Assembly (NCBI GenBank): GCA_026120185.1
Contig: JANUWF010001190.1
Coordinates: 1,922,001-1,986,000 of the forward strand
DNA from: Voacanga thouarsii
Lineage: Eukaryota; Streptophyta; Magnoliopsida; Gentianales; Apocynaceae
Length of the DNA stretch: 64,000 nucleotides
Direction of reading: 5' to 3'
The position numbers were made by a program, and so were the translations under genes. The notes under the pieces were generated by a model. It worked only from the letters and a program-made list of their open reading frames with translations. It was not told the DNA's origin and ran no database searches. Positions 23,800-37,800 of the stretch are shown here, piece by piece; position 1 is the stretch's first letter, and each line of letters begins with the position of its first letter.

Positions 23800-23990
23800 G
23801 TAATGATTGAATTGAGATGAATTTATTAAAATTTAATAAAATATTATTAAATATAAGATTTAATTATTAATAAGAGAAAAAATATAATGCATTATAAGTA
23901 TACGATAATTCTTAAAAAAAATTATTTAAATTAATATTTTAATTTAAATTGAGAAAAAAAAATCATAACTTAAATTTAACATTTCCCCTT
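23800..23990 (+). repeat. Copy of the AT-rich MITE-like repeat family
   Basis: It contains gagatgaatttattaaaatt and ataaaatattattaaatata, the same order as at 12130-12301. It continues with an aaaatataatgcattataag block and a final atttaaattgagaaaa block. Confidence 0.4.
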
Positions 23991-26049
23991 CAACTCAAAT
24001 AATAATAATAATAATTACTCCCTCTCAAAAGAAACATTCAAACTCAAAAAAGAAAGTTAATTATAATATTTAACATGAGATAGTAGTTTCTAAACAAAAA
24101 TCTTATAAGTTAACACTATAATTTATTTTTTAAATACAAAAAAAACTTATAATAAGAAATAATAAAGTATTTATGACAAGAATTTCTCATATATGTAACC
24201 TTCTTTTCTTTCTTTCTTTTTTTTTTTATATTTAGGGTCTATGTGCAAATATGTAGTGGACTATATGGTTGTCGTAAAATGAAATGAAATGTTTGTAACT
24301 TAATATTTGTGTAAATACAGCAAAAATCTCGTTTTTTCATCCCAAAATTATAAATTGTTTCCACAATACTATTTAAACTTTAACATTTCTTGAAAGTGGT
24401 ATATAAACTTTTCGAATCATTCAATTTGTCTTATCTATTAATTTTGTTTATCAAATGTTTAATTAATTTATATTAAGTTTGATATTTTTTAAGTTATTAC
24501 TAGGAAATCGACAGCCAAATTTGGCAAATGTGAATAATTAAATTATTTTAAAAGTTTATATTAATATTTTTAAAAAGGTTAAATTTCAAAAACCAATATG
24601 ATAAAATAACTTAACAACTAATTTGCATTAAAGGGAAATAGAGGGGGGTAGAAATGAGAAAAACGGGTGATTTGAATTTGGTAGAGGTTAAATTCATACA
24701 TCTAAACTATAATTACTTTGTATGATTATTATTATCGTTTGATTCTTTCATTTTCAAATTATTAATTTTTTAATTTCTAGCTATCCATTTAAATAAAAAA
24801 ATATAACATGAAAAATACAATGTTCTTTATTAATTTTTTGCATCTCATTTTTTTTTATATAAACATTGTGCCAACCAATTTTTTGGAAGGTTGAGGACTT
24901 TGAATACACTTCGGTAATTTCGTATCCACATATAACTCCTTTATCACTTGACCAGTTATAGAGTTTGAATGGGATTAGAATGGAATAATAATTTCAATGG
25001 TTTAATAATATAAGAGTCAAACAATTTTTATAATTAAAATGATAGTTTAGTAATTAAAATTTAATTATTTAAGAATAGAATAGTCAAAAGATAACAATGA
25101 AGGCATAAAATAATTATAGTTTAGAAGTATAGATTTATATTCTGAAAATATAGATTTTTTAGCCTCTTCCTTTAAATTTTAGATATTTAAATTAATCTTT
25201 TATAAATAAAAGAAAATAAAATAATTAAAAGATGTGTTAAATCTACACCATTCTAATATAAATCTAAATCTTTATCTATTAATTAGGCAAAAACCTCATT
25301 ATAATGTTATAATTTTAAAATATTATTTTTTATTTTATTTTCAACTTTCTGAGTAAATATCAAACTAAATTGTATATAAAATTATATACAAATTAAATTA
25401 TTAAGAAAATACTCACTGTCCCATCAACCTATAAAAGAGAAGACAGCTTTCAACTCATTTTCTCCCTCCATTGAAAGAAACCGAACTTATTAGAGAATCG
25501 TGTGCCCTTATCATATTTGATAAAGGAATATCTTCTTATATTAGAACTTAAAAAAAAATATACTGTAAATAATATTGAATTTGAAACATCATATTTATAT
25601 TTTTAAAAAGAATAATAATTATTCCCTAGTTGTAATTTTTAAAATTTAAGATTCAGATATTAAAATATAAAAAAGAAAAAATTATTGATAAAAAAAAATC
25701 CCTAGTTTGAGAATTGAGAGTGGGATACATTTGCCAAATTTCAATCTCTCTCTAGTTTTTCTGATAAAATAAAAATGGAAAAAATAAAAGGAATTCGGGG
25801 CAATCTTTGTTTAGCGGGTTTCACGCGTTTTTACTCCGCTTGAAACGCCTGAACCCGAACCGTTCAATTTGAATGGTAGACAAATTGGTCATCCCAGTCG
25901 GGCCCGCCCCAGTCTCCATCGTATTATTGGTGCTCTAATTTTCTCTTCTCTCAACAGGAATCGTCTACACCTTGAGACGCGCGGGACAACTTGGCATGGC
26001 TAAGCCCTTGTCATGATTACCTGGATTGTTCTCTCTCTCTCTCTCTCTA

Positions 26050-26210
26050 ACGGCAAAATTTTATCTCTTTAAATTTAATATTATTTTATATAATTGTTAT
26101 TTATCAAAATTTAACATTTAGTCCTAACATATTATATTTTTTCTTTTTAAATTTATATATTTAATAAATTTTTATAAAATTTATTTTAAATTAATTCTTA
26201 TCTATTTATA
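26050..26210 (-). repeat. Copy of the AT-rich MITE-like repeat family
   Basis: It has the blocks ttaaatttaatattatttta, ctaacatattatattttttc and taataaatttttataaaatt followed by tattttaaattaattc. The order and orientation are those of the copies at 11690 and 17439. Confidence 0.35.
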
Positions 26211-27208
26211 CTTTTATTATATTGTCTTGATTATGTATATTTTAGATGCATCAAGTTAGTAGGGAAAAAAAATGTTAAAAATTGAGATGCGAGGTAAATA
26301 ATCTATTGATTTGAAGGTAATTCTTACCACATCTTGGAAAGGCCACTGTAAATTAGAATGCCCTTGTATTATATGAAAGTTCAGATGGAGTCGAGCATGC
26401 ATAGATGACCATTATGGAGTAAAATTTCGAAGGCTTTCATTGTCAAAGTATAAAGTTTTACTTGGACAATAACTTGTTTGAAATGAGTCTAAAGTCAATA
26501 ATAAATTATTTTAGTAATTGAAGAGTTATTAATTGAGATATAAATTTCGAATTTGAAACTAAATTAAATTATATATATTTTTTATTTTCTTTTTTACTTT
26601 TTGTCTTTTTTTCCTCCATTTCTAAAAAAAATTAAAAATAAGAAATAAAATAAAAATTTATTAAATTTATAAGATATATACAAATTTTAAAAATATATAA
26701 TATATTATTAGTATATAATAATTGTTAAAAAATAAAATTTATTTAAATTATTACTATCTTTATTTTATAATATAAATCATTTTAAATATAAATTTTTTTT
26801 CATAATATAAATCGTTTTATAAAATTTTATAAATATTTATTATTATTATTATTTTTAACTCTATCCGTTCCACAATCTCTCTCTTTCTATTAGTTATGAC
26901 TCAATTCTTTTTAATTATTAAAGTAGATAAAGATTTAATTAGAGATATTTTTGAAAGTTTAGTTTTAAAATTATATAAAATTTAAAAATTTTAATGTTTA
27001 TATATGAATTTAAAATGATTTATATTAAAAAATTAAAATAATATTATTTTAAAATTAAAATAAAATTTTAATTAAAAAAAAAGTTGTCCTCTTAAAGTCT
27101 GAATATGTCTAATCATGAAAAGTTGAGGTCATTGTGACCTTTATAAAATGTCATTAGTTTACATCTCCATATCTACATTGACAAGACAGACAGAGAACTA
27201 AAGATATA

Positions 27209-27477
27209 CTTTCCCTCCTTCAAAATTGATAGTAATTGACTTTAGATAGTATTTTAGATAAAAATTAAAATTAAAATATAATATAATAAAAATAAAAAAT
27301 ATGTGAATTTCATAATATTTTATATCAAATATAAAAATATAAAATATAATATATGTTGAGTATATTAATTATTTTATAATAAATTATATAATAAAAATTT
27401 TTCTTGTAAGAAAAGTGTCAAATTTAGTAGGATAGTCCAAAATAGTAAGTAGGTCAATTTTAGTGGGACGAAGGAAG
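27209..27477. mobile_element. Stowaway-like MITE
   Basis: The left end reads TA|CTTTCCCTCC...AAAATTGATAGT. The right end, reverse-complemented, reads TA|CTTCCTTCGTCCCACTAAAA then TTGACC. The ends are inverted and flanked by TA dinucleotides (27207-27208 and 27478-27479), with about 269 bases of AT-rich interior. This is the CTCCCTCCGTCC-type end seen in Stowaway MITEs. Confidence 0.6.
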
Positions 27478-28508
27478 TATGTCCGACTAAGAAGACGTTG
27501 TCTATCAGAGACATGCCATATCAACGGATCTGGCTGCGGTCATTTAAACACATTCATATAATTATATAAATATTTTACACGATTAAATAAATATTTAACA
27601 TAATTATATAAACATCAAAGTAATATTAATTTGAATAATTAAAATGATATCGTTTTACTAAAAAAAAATTTATATGCGATCACTTTTTTAAACGTTAAAT
27701 TTTCATTATTTTTTAACTAAATCGTAAAATATTCGCGTAAATTGCCATACGCAATTTGCATGGCCCAGATGCCAAATCAACACTCAGTGGAACAACCTTT
27801 GCAACGTTTAGTTAGATTGTCTTCAGAAAATAAATACAGAGAGAAAATAAATATAAAATAATATATTTATTTTATTTAATTAAATATAAATATAAAAAAA
27901 TAAATTAGAAAGACTTATATGTTTCCTTACACATCAATATTTTCTCTCCTTCTAATTTTAAAAAATTAAGAAAGAAAAAATAAAACAAAAATAATAATAA
28001 CAATATTAACATCATTTTTAACATTAAAATTTTAACAAAATAAAAAATAAAAAATAAAATAATAATTAACTAAATTAATTATTTTCCCTCTTATCTCATC
28101 TCTTCTTCCCTTCGTATCAAATAAAATAAAATATATACTATTACTTCTTTTAATAAAAGTAAAACGTGTCTCTCTCCTTTTTCCTCCCCTCCCTCTCCCC
28201 CTCGGCGAACCAATCAAGGGCTAAAGGCCTTAGAAAGCCTAAGAAAGAGACGGCCAAAAATACATTCCAAACTTCCAAGAAACTGATGTTTTCCCCGTTC
28301 GGTCTTGAAAAAAGGATATAGCAGCTAAATAGACTGGAGAGTTCGCATAAAAATAGTAACTGATATTCACACACAAGCCTGTGTTTTAGCCAACAATTAC
28401 TTGCACAAGTCTATGGTTACAACTAAAGAAGTAAATGGCTTTGGATGTTCCATGGCACACCAGCAGATCATCAAATAACAGCCCATCTGCTACCACAGAT
28501 CAATATAT

Positions 28509-31500
28509 TCATTGTCCTTTTGCATTTACATTTTGCTTTATTTTATCCTCCAAAGAACTTGAAGCCACCTTCATGTATTGAGGAGACGCAGAAGGTGTGG
28601 ATGATGCTGGGGTTTGCAATGCCCAGGAGATAGAACTTGCTCCAGAAGCTGTGGTACAGAACTGTAATGGTCCCAAAGCACTAGCTGCAGTTTTTTCATC
28701 TGATCCTATATGCCTTTCCTCCTGTGCATTGTGTTTCGCATCAACTTCCATATTTCGAGTCGTACTATGATTATTCTCAGCTGTCCTAGTAGCAGAACCT
28801 CCACTCCAGAAATATGGTGTCCCTTGCATTGCATGACTATGGCTCCTATAGATGTTATCTCTATCATCAGTTTCATCTTTCCCGCTAAACTGATGGGATG
28901 TATCTGAGGCCTCACTTGGTTTAGAAGGCATACTTTCAGGCTGCTTATCCCTGTCTGAGCAAGGTGTTTCAACTATATCAATTCTAGATCCTGAAGAACG
29001 CCCCGAGGCAATGGTTGCCATAGGAAATGCTTTCTCTGGAGGGACAACTGGTCTGTAGTTTGATGGAAGCAGATCGTCCCAATTTTCCAGCAGCTCCTTG
29101 TAAACCTTTCGAAGGGTCACCTCAGTAAGTCCAGTCACCTTACATATTTCAGCCTGCGTTTTGCGCTTGTCTTCCAGTTGACAGGCCAAGTATATAGCAG
29201 CAGCAGAGATGCTAATAGGATTCCTGCGAGTGCAGAAGCATTTGTTGATCACTACATCGCCAATGTGAGTAGCCAACTCCTGAGAAAGGGTTGTTTATCA
29301 GTGACTAATGGGTATTTCTACACCATGTAATAATTTCTCTAACACAGAACATTCCGACAATAAAACAAAATTTGGTAGCTTGCTACTACCCCGAACTTAA
29401 ATTTCACATGCAAATACATATGTTGAATGTGTAAATTGTAGAAATACCAAGAAACGTCAAGAATATATCAAAAAATCAGAAAGTTTTATAATCCTGAGTA
29501 TCTCAGAATTTCAGGATTCTAAAGAAAATGCCAATTCATCAATAGTTATTATAAGTTCTCCATGAAAGGTACCTGAGCAGATTTGTTGAGTTGAAGGAGT
29601 GTACAAAACCTAGGCATATGAACAGATATGGAATTGCTATTAATAGGTTGACTCAGTTGCAGAGCTTCTCCAAGTATTTTGATGTACTTTCCTATCTCCT
29701 TTTGAGGTAAATTAGCTGCGATAGATATTTCCTGGTAAACATAAAAATGACAAATCATAGATGATTAGACTGGCAAAAATGTTGAAGGAAGAAGAAAAAC
29801 TTTTCAGAGACAGAGATAAGTGTAATTATATGGAAAGCCTTGTGTTCTAAGGCTGGGCTTAGCTCCTTCAAGTTGAATCCACGGACAACTAAACCCCCTC
29901 CTGGAATTACCTATTCTTATCACGAGACAGATATATGCAGGGACAACGATGATTCCTCAGACATAGGTCATATTCATATAAAAAGGCCTGTGACATAACT
30001 CCTAACAGAGATGAAATCCTTTTATGTCCATGTTAGGCAATTTATTTTCATTTTCTTCAAAAAGAAACATATTGATGATTAGGGTCATTCCATTCCAGCT
30101 TAGAGCAAAAACAGAGAACAGAAACACATGGATGTGTAGTATCGGAGAAAGCATATTGCAAGTGCAAGAAGCAAAATGTGCCTACATTTTTGTATGTTGG
30201 TTTACAAAATTAAATGTAGGAGTATAGTAATTTCCGGGACGGCATCAAATAAATATAAAAAAACTAGGATCGGGAAATTAAAAATATACAAATTTTAGAT
30301 AAGGTAACTTGTTTTTATTGTATGCAAACAAATTTATATCTGGAATGTAATTCTAAAATCATCCATTGGCTTGCAAACATATTCTCCCCAACAAATCCCC
30401 ATTCAAGCAAAAAGGATGCTATATAAATCATCTCAGGCATTTATGGCCCTAGATTGACATCATTTAACCATGCATTTCAGTACATAAATCTTCTCAGGCC
30501 TCAGGAATTTATGGCCCTAGATTGACGTCATTTGACCATGCATTGCACTTCCTTCTACTTACGAACCATTGTCTTCTAAAAACAATGAGAAAGCAAAGTG
30601 CAGCTTCTACACCCCATGTTGGTTGGAAGCCAGAACTTGATATCTAGGCATGTATAACAACTTCAATAGCTATCATAGCACCCTCTCCATCCTAAAACTA
30701 ACTTAATTTCACAATAAGAATAGACATCTGTACATTAGTCAGTTTTCATTCAACTGCTGGCAGCCTTGGATATCATTGTTCTGAACAAGAAGACTCTTTT
30801 CTTGCCATAATAACTGTCAAGGAGAAATTGAAGCTAACTTGTTTGCATAGGATAAAAGACGTGATGACAACCATGAACAGGTATACAAACAAAAAGAGAG
30901 AGAGAGAGCAAAGAAAACTTAACCAGCCACAAATATTTGATAACATCACACTCTAGATCGAAGGAAACATCAATCTCTCTAACCTATTAAACTTTTGATT
31001 CAAGTTGTAATTTAGATCATAATCAGATATGCTTAAGCTCATTTCTTAGTTCTTTCTGGTCTGGTGAATATTTAACTTGTGCTTGCCGAGTCAATAAAAT
31101 GTTCACTTAGGACGGAGAATGCACCAAACAGTTAACAAAATACTCTTAAACACTTTCAAGCTTTTAGATTTTGAGTGGTAATACTTGACAAAATAAAATC
31201 TTTTTCGGACTCCAATATACCTGGAGGGTTCTGGGTTCTTGAGCTTCTCTAATGGCATGCACGAGAGCAGCGGTAGCAAGAGCTTCAACACTCCGATTTC
31301 TCAAGCAAGTGGCCGAAGAACAATCCCTGAAGAGCTGAAACGCATGATCAGATATTTCGTAATCAAGCCCCAGTATAGATGCAACGTCGATAATCTGCAA
31401 ATAAGCCCTCAAATTATCCACAACTACCGAAGGACCAGAGGAATTCGAACCAGAAGAAGAAGAGGTCGTTTCGAGGACTCTTTCTAGCTCAGCTAGGTGC

Positions 31501-31826
31501 CCTGCAAAGGAAATGGAGGATTGAGCGAATATTGGATAGGGCTCGAGTGACCAGGTCGAAAAGGCGGTGATGAAGCCCGTAGGTTCAAATGGGTCCTCGT
31601 CATCGGATGTGGAGGTCGGAGCGGTGGTGGCGGGGATGGGGAAAGTGGGCAGGTCAGAAGTGACGAGGCAAAGAGGGGAGTCTTGGGCGCGGATGTGGAA
31701 AAGGTGGTGAGATTGGGTTTGGCGCTCCTCTACCACGCGGCCGCAGGAGGTACACTCTGTTATGTATCGGCCACTTGATGTGGTGGTGCACCGCCCCTGC
31801 GCCGCCGAGCAGTACGGGCACCGCAT
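28509..31826 (-). CDS. PBRP: Plant-specific TFIIB-related protein (pBrp)
   Basis: Three exons, 31221-31826, 29573-29731 and 28509-29279, join in phase 0 to give 511 residues, close to the roughly 500 of the Arabidopsis protein. The N-terminus is a TFIIB-type zinc ribbon with Cys3, Cys6, Cys25 and Cys28 (MRCPYCS ... ECTSCGRVVEERQ). Two cyclin-like folds follow, the first around RAYLQIIDVASILGLDYEIS and RNRSVEALATAALVHAIREA, the second around EIGKYIKILGEALQL and RNPISISAAAIYLACQLEDK, with TGLTEVTLRKVYKEL. The last roughly 150 residues are a Ser/Thr-rich tail without a fold I recognise. pBrp is a plant TFIIB paralogue reported at the plastid envelope, with nuclear roles in rRNA gene transcription and endosperm growth. 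All zinc ligands are intact. Confidence 0.93.
30425..30545. repeat. Local direct duplication of about 55 bases in PBRP intron 1
   Basis: Two near-identical units (from about 30425 and 30486) share aatttatggccctagattga followed by c(a/g)tcattt(a/g)accatgcatt. The unit spacing is about 61 bases. Confidence 0.8.
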
Positions 31827-34273
31827 TTCGATTTCGGCGCTTTTTTCTTCACTCCGGTTGTCCTGTCCGCTGTGTTAGTTGGGCCTGATTTCCCCTTTCT
31901 TCCTTTTTGACTCAAATTAACATTGATGCCTTGAATTTTTACTTAAAATAAGGATAATGAAATTCATGATTTGTAAACATTCCCCTTCCCCTTCCCCTTC
32001 CCTTGAAAATTAGTAAATGGTCAATCACCAATTAGATATCCCTTCCTATCGATTACTGTATCTCTTAATTAGTATACATTTCTTATAAAATCGAATCACT
32101 CTGTGTATATATATATAATAAGAGTTACGTAAGTCTCTTATAATACTAAGTAAAAGTATAATGCTAGGTGGCTAGATTCAACTCATAATACATGTTAAAG
32201 TGATGAATCCAATTGAATTCAAACGAGTGAAAGTTTAATTCTCCTAAATTAACTTATTTTTATTATTTTATTTTATGTCACTTTTAATTTTTCTAAATTA
32301 ACATTTTTTACTATTTTGTTTTGCGTCGTTTTCATGCATCACACTGCTTGTGTCGCTTTGTGCAACGCGTAAATATCAAATTAGTTCCTATAGCGCTTTT
32401 AATCTCTTAAAGTAATTGTGATTGTAAATAGGACAAAATATGTAAGTTATTTTTGAACTTTCATAAATTTTAATTTTCACATTCAAATTTCAAAATGTAT
32501 AATTTTAGTTCTCAAACTTTTAAAATATTTAAAAAATAATTCTTCCATCAATTAAAACTATTAAGTGCTTATGAAAGTTCATTACATGACTTTCATATGA
32601 CTTATTTTATAGGTATTTTCATTTTCTCAATTCTTACAATGTAGTATCATCCTTCTAATTCTTACAAAGTAATTTATATATATGACAGAAAAAGACTACT
32701 GCGACTTGTGCGTTTCTCACTTCTCTTTTTAGATTTATATATATATTTTTTGGTAATTCACTTCTACTTTCAATTTATTATTCCTTTTTGTAGAGATTAT
32801 AAGAAAATTACTATTCACCAAGAACTGAATCGATTCTTTTTATTCTTCATCTTTATGTCTTAGTTTTGTTTATTAAAGAGTAAAATATGTTATTTTTGTT
32901 GTATAGTTAGATTCGAAAAAGTGCGAAAGAATAATTTCAAGATTATTGAGTCGCATAAAATGTTTGAAATTATATTTTAAAATTATTGTTGATAAATGAA
33001 GAAATTCGAAGAGAAGAGAATGAGATTAAAGTTGAAGAATAATATTTTAGAAATAAAAAAAAGAGAAAATGAGAGCTAAAATCTGGTAATTTTGTATTAT
33101 ACTTGAGTTTTTATTGTTGAAATAGCTATTTTTTAGATATTTCAAAAGTTTGAGGGCTAAAATAATATATTTTAAAGTTCGAAAGTAGAAATAAAAATTT
33201 GTAAAAATTCAAAAATGGTTAGCATATTTTACCCTTGTAAATATTGGGTCATTCTATACTAATTAAAGCATCTCCTGAAATATAAGTCTGTATCAATTTT
33301 AAACCTTTTCTAAAACATGAGCTCGTCTCAAATTTAAATATCTTACAAAATATGATACTTACTCATTTCGTGTAGTTTTCACTCTATTATACGAAAGCAA
33401 ATATACTATATCTTAAAAGTTTATCGTTGAAATATTAAACATGTTTATTAATATACATTCCTTGTTAAATCAATTTCCTATAATATTTTTTTGAATAAAT
33501 CTGAATATTTTCTTTCTATAGATGAAAGAAAAAAACAGGAAAGTAAATCAATATGACTAGTCTCGAGCCCTTTCTTTCCCATTTTCTTTTGCCTTAATTT
33601 ATATTCCTATTGGTAGTGCTTGTTCAATTGGATTATCATAACATAATATAATGATGGTTGTTATCCTAATCCCATCATTCTAATATATATAGAATCAAAA
33701 TGTGATTATGACAAAATAAGGATGACAACATGTATTGTCAGTTTAGAAGGGTAACAAATTATTTAAAAATTCCTTAATATTAAATTGTTGTTTTGATCAA
33801 ATAGTTTCTTATCTAAATTAATTATAAATAAATAATTTGGTAAAGTAAATAAAATAGTAATTTAATTTATCACAATCTTTAAAAAATAAAAAATAAATTA
33901 TCAAAAGTATAATACATTAGAAGCGTGCGCAGCCCAATATCTAGGGAGGGTTGGGCTTCAGCTAGAAACTTGATGAAGAGAGCCCACCGACACCCCAAAA
34001 CTTCCACACCGCAACAGAACTATACAAATCAAATCCAAGACCAGCCCCCCCCCACCCCCCCCCTCTCCCCCAGCCCACCCCAGAAGTATATTATTTTAAT
34101 GTGGTGGCCCGCAGCAACCCGTACAGATCCCGGCCACGTCCAGTTCCTCTCTCTCAGATTCTCCGAGTCAGATCAATTCGTTATTCCCAAATCTGTGATT
34201 TTTTTCTGAATTCGGATAGTACTGCTAATCAGGAGGAGAAAACCCTTTAGTTCTTCCTTCTCCATTTCTGGAA
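31827..34273. other. Divergent intergenic region between PBRP (-) and the DUF1195-like gene (+)
   Basis: Both genes start outward from this 2.4 kb region, so it holds two promoters. It includes a short CCCCTT tandem run (31980-32003), AT-rich DNA, and a C-rich stretch (34045-34080) in the presumed 5' leader of the plus-strand gene. No coding region is supported. Confidence 0.5.
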
Positions 34274-34866
34274 ATGAAGGATGATGATCCTTTGCCGGTT
34301 TCAACACCAACAACCGCATCCGGAATTCCGTTAAAAAAGGAAACAAGCTCCGGCGCCATAGCGGCCACCGCCGCCGATCATTCTAGCCTATGCTTCGGCC
34401 GCGGCCGATACAAATTCTGGGCTTTGGGAGCCATTTTGCTGCTCGCATTCTGGTCAATGCTCACGGGTACAGTCACTCTCCGCTTGTCCGCTGCAAACTT
34501 GAACCATCTGTCCAACCGCGACTCTTTTGATTCCCCTCTACCTGAAGATCTCGACGCCCTTGTAAATACCCGTCATTACTTTATCTTTGTTTATATATGT
34601 AACGAATGAGTAGTTAGTAGTCATTGATTTATTGTTGATATTAGGAATTGGAGGAGAGGGAGAAGTTAGTGAAGCACATGTGGGATGTGTACACTTCGAA
34701 CAATAGGCGGATCAGACTGGTGAAATTTTGGCAGAATGCTTTCGAGGCGGCATACGAAGACTTGAACAGCGAAGAGCCAGAAGTCCGTGAGGCTGCTTTT
34801 TCTGAGATCGCTAAGATGTCCTACCGAAATATCCCATTTGAGGCTCCTCCCGATTTCCATTCTTTG
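34274..34866 (+). CDS. Small single-pass membrane protein, DUF1195-like (3' end uncertain)
   Basis: Exon 1 is 34274-34561 (96 codons) and exon 2 is 34645-34866 (74 codons), joined in phase 0 with good GT and AG sites. The N-terminus is disordered and Ser/Thr/Ala-rich. A membrane helix lies at about residues 55-77 (YKFWALGAILLLAFWSMLTG), then acidic and helical sequence with EREKLVKHMWDVYTSNNRRI and REAAFSEIAKMSYRNI. I assign it to the plant DUF1195-type proteins of unknown function from memory of that pattern. Exon 2 ends HSL at a donor GTGAGT; without splicing, translation would run on to a stop at 34908. A possible third exon at about 37909 would add RIRRLSRKVPTGS after a 3 kb intron, but this is only a guess. 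Confidence 0.75.
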
Positions 34867-37800
34867 GTGAGTTACTCTGTTTATTTTTACAACTGTGGTT
34901 TCGTTTAGCATTTTAAGGTTATTAGTAACGGTTAAAGTCACTAGCTTTCAGTGATATAATACCCAGTGGAAGAGGTTCATGCGTGTGCACTTAACAAAAA
35001 GTGATCACTTTGCTAATATTTTAGCCTTGTTTTTTTTTTTTAATTTTAATATATATATTCCGTTTAATGTCCCATGTTTGTTGATATTGGGGTTAATGTC
35101 TGAAGGTGATAATGGTTTTTCTAGGAGCTTTTCACTTTAGTTTGGTTAGATTGTCTTTCCCATCAATTATCATACTTTGGATATTATTGCTGGTATTTGT
35201 CTCTATTGGGATAATGATTGGAGGACTTCATGAATTGAGGTTGGATGTGTCAGTTCATTTGTAAACTTTGGTGCGAAACACAGTGGTTTCCTTTTATGAA
35301 GCTCAAAGAAAGTCAATTGAGGACTTGTAGTTAGCTTGTATTGTTGTGAAAGTTTACTGCCAAGTGTGCTTTGTGCAAAGATGAGCAGATAATCCTCACT
35401 TTAGAAGGAATATATCATGCTTGATCAGCGTTTAGACAGGTCATCTTTTGGCCTTGTTTGTGGTGATTTCTTGACCGGAGGAAACTAAACTACTTGTTCA
35501 TCAAAAACCAAAAGAAAATGTTGCACCTTGTTCGTGTAAAACAAAAGGAAATTGTTCCATCTCCCTTTACTCTTCCTAATGAACCTAAAATTGTCCCGTG
35601 CTTTGTATGAGGAATTATCAACAAAATTGACATACTGAGGATGAGAAATGAGTGCCAAATGTGAACTGTGGTTGAATAAGATCATAGTTTTTGATCCATA
35701 GTTATCAAATCGTATAACCAGTTTGCTATGTTATTGTTCTAGATAAAATTTTAATGCGGAAAGTTAATATCATTGCCCTGGGGACAAATACAGTTTGTTT
35801 GGTTATTAGGGTAACAGGTGGCATGCCATATCTGTATGGTATTTAGATGTCTAGCCCGTAATTATTTGACTTTATGTTGCTTTCACTTGCCATGTATTGT
35901 AGCTTGCGGTTAATGTGTAGGTGAATTTCTTGTGTTATTTAGCTGCAATTCCGAATGGTGCTTGACGCTTTCCCAATCATCTTGTCAAATGAATCTTTTA
36001 ACTATGATGTCAATTCTGCATCTTACTCTTGGTTAGACCTGTTACATAGTTTTGTTACAAACACTTTCCTTATATTGTCCTTACTATTACTTATAAAAGG
36101 CTTCAATTTTAAGCTCTTCCTGAAACTTTGTATTGGGACATGTATCTTAGTTGTTTAATTAGAAAATCAGAAATGTACTAGGATTTGCTGAATTAGATTT
36201 GTATGAGTGCAGCCTTCTAATATGAGGCCATAACTGATGGTAAATTCAACTTCATTAATTAAGATTGGTATGGTAATTTATGTCTTTGGGGAAATGATAA
36301 CTTCTGCCTTCTCAAGTGATACTACAGACCTTTTCTAAGACTTGTTTCTGAAGAATATGGAGATTCATTTGCCACTATAGAATTGCTTAAAAGAAAACTA
36401 GATTTGTTGACAAACGAAGCATGCGATGTCAGAATGATCAACTGGGGTGTGTCCAAATGAGCAGCTTTGGTTGTTCTGAATGATGGTTCAATTAAGCAGT
36501 CAATAAATTGCAATTCTTTACTTTAACACAACCAACCTCTTTCAAATGAAGGTATAATCTCCACTATTGTTGCATTCCTTTGGATTGACAAGAATAAAAC
36601 TGGAAGTCTGACTTGAGTGTTGGAGAAAATTTGTGTCTGGGGTATGAAAATTGTAGATCATGCTCCTTTTTGTTCTAACGTTCTTTCCAAACTGGGAAAC
36701 ATGCAAATGCATTGTTGCAAGCTATTTCCTTTAAAGGCATTAGGCAAGTGGATGATTCTGGTCAGATTTCATGCCTTAGCCTAATTGGCTTATGGTCTCT
36801 GATAAAAAGTACTTCTCGACCTCTGCTGAGCTTATGGCTATGTTGATAATCTTTGCAGTACCATGAATTTTGTATAGCAGGAATGGTGTTCTAATGTGAA
36901 ACCAATCATACATAGCAGACCTCAATAGTTGAACTGGTTGTTCCTTCTCATGGACATAACTACAGAATATCTAGAGGCCTATACTTACTATATCTAGGTT
37001 TATCTATCTATGACACGGGGCTCTGTTTGAAAATTTTTCCCTATATGTGCTTTCTTGGAGTAAGTGATTGTAGTTTCCCAAAGATGTAGAGCTTTGTCTT
37101 CCTTCTTGTAAATTTTACTATATGTAGATATGTCTCACTATCATAAAAGCAATGTGCATTTGGCTCTTGCAACTGAAGACATTTACGACGGAATAAGGTT
37201 AGCTTGTCTTATGCAAATATTGTAGTGTCTTTTAGTGCAATGCTGAGGTCATTCCACAGTGATTTGCAACTAGGTTATCATGGATTTGGTGGATGAAAAT
37301 ACCTCTGATACTCTTGGGTGATGTGTTTCCACTCGATGCTTCCCTTCCCAGACATTCTTTTGGCGGGAACCTAGCCAATTTGTTTGGCTTTGATTTGCTT
37401 TAAACTTCAAAGGGGCAGTGGGTGCTCAATAGTGCCTGGCAGAAAGCTAGTTGTGACTTTTATCTAAACCTTGATGGATGAAGGCGCTCTCTTCTCCACC
37501 TATATGCACGGTAGTTCCGTATTGGCCGAGTAATGTCATCTTTATCGTTTATCTGAAGATAGAATGTATCATTCCTTAGGAGTGCAATATTTTGACAAAG
37601 TAAATAGAGGAGCTCATATCTTTCATTGTTTATTTGCTTGTGCATGAAGCATGCAAAATAATTGAAATACTACTTCATCTTTAAAAACTAATTGCTCTTG
37701 CCAAATTAATTTTATGAGAAGGATATCTACAGGGAGAGCAAAGTTTTCAAAGTTCCCTTCTTTTTCCTTCCCTGTTTTCCCTTCCCCTTGCAGGGCAAAA

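Larger units (their letters stand above)
23098..28508. other. Long AT-rich intergenic region
   Basis: The first 300 bases hold the 5' leader and promoter of the ANP32 gene, and the last hundred or so bases the 3' flank of the PBRP gene. Between them are AT-rich DNA with several MITE-like repeats and one balanced-composition island at about 25780-26040. No open frame with recognisable protein similarity was found. Confidence 0.5.

Noticed and set aside
24016..24200. Possible third Stowaway MITE (left end tactccctctcaaaag)
   Set aside because: No matching inverted right end was found nearby; at most a decayed fragment.
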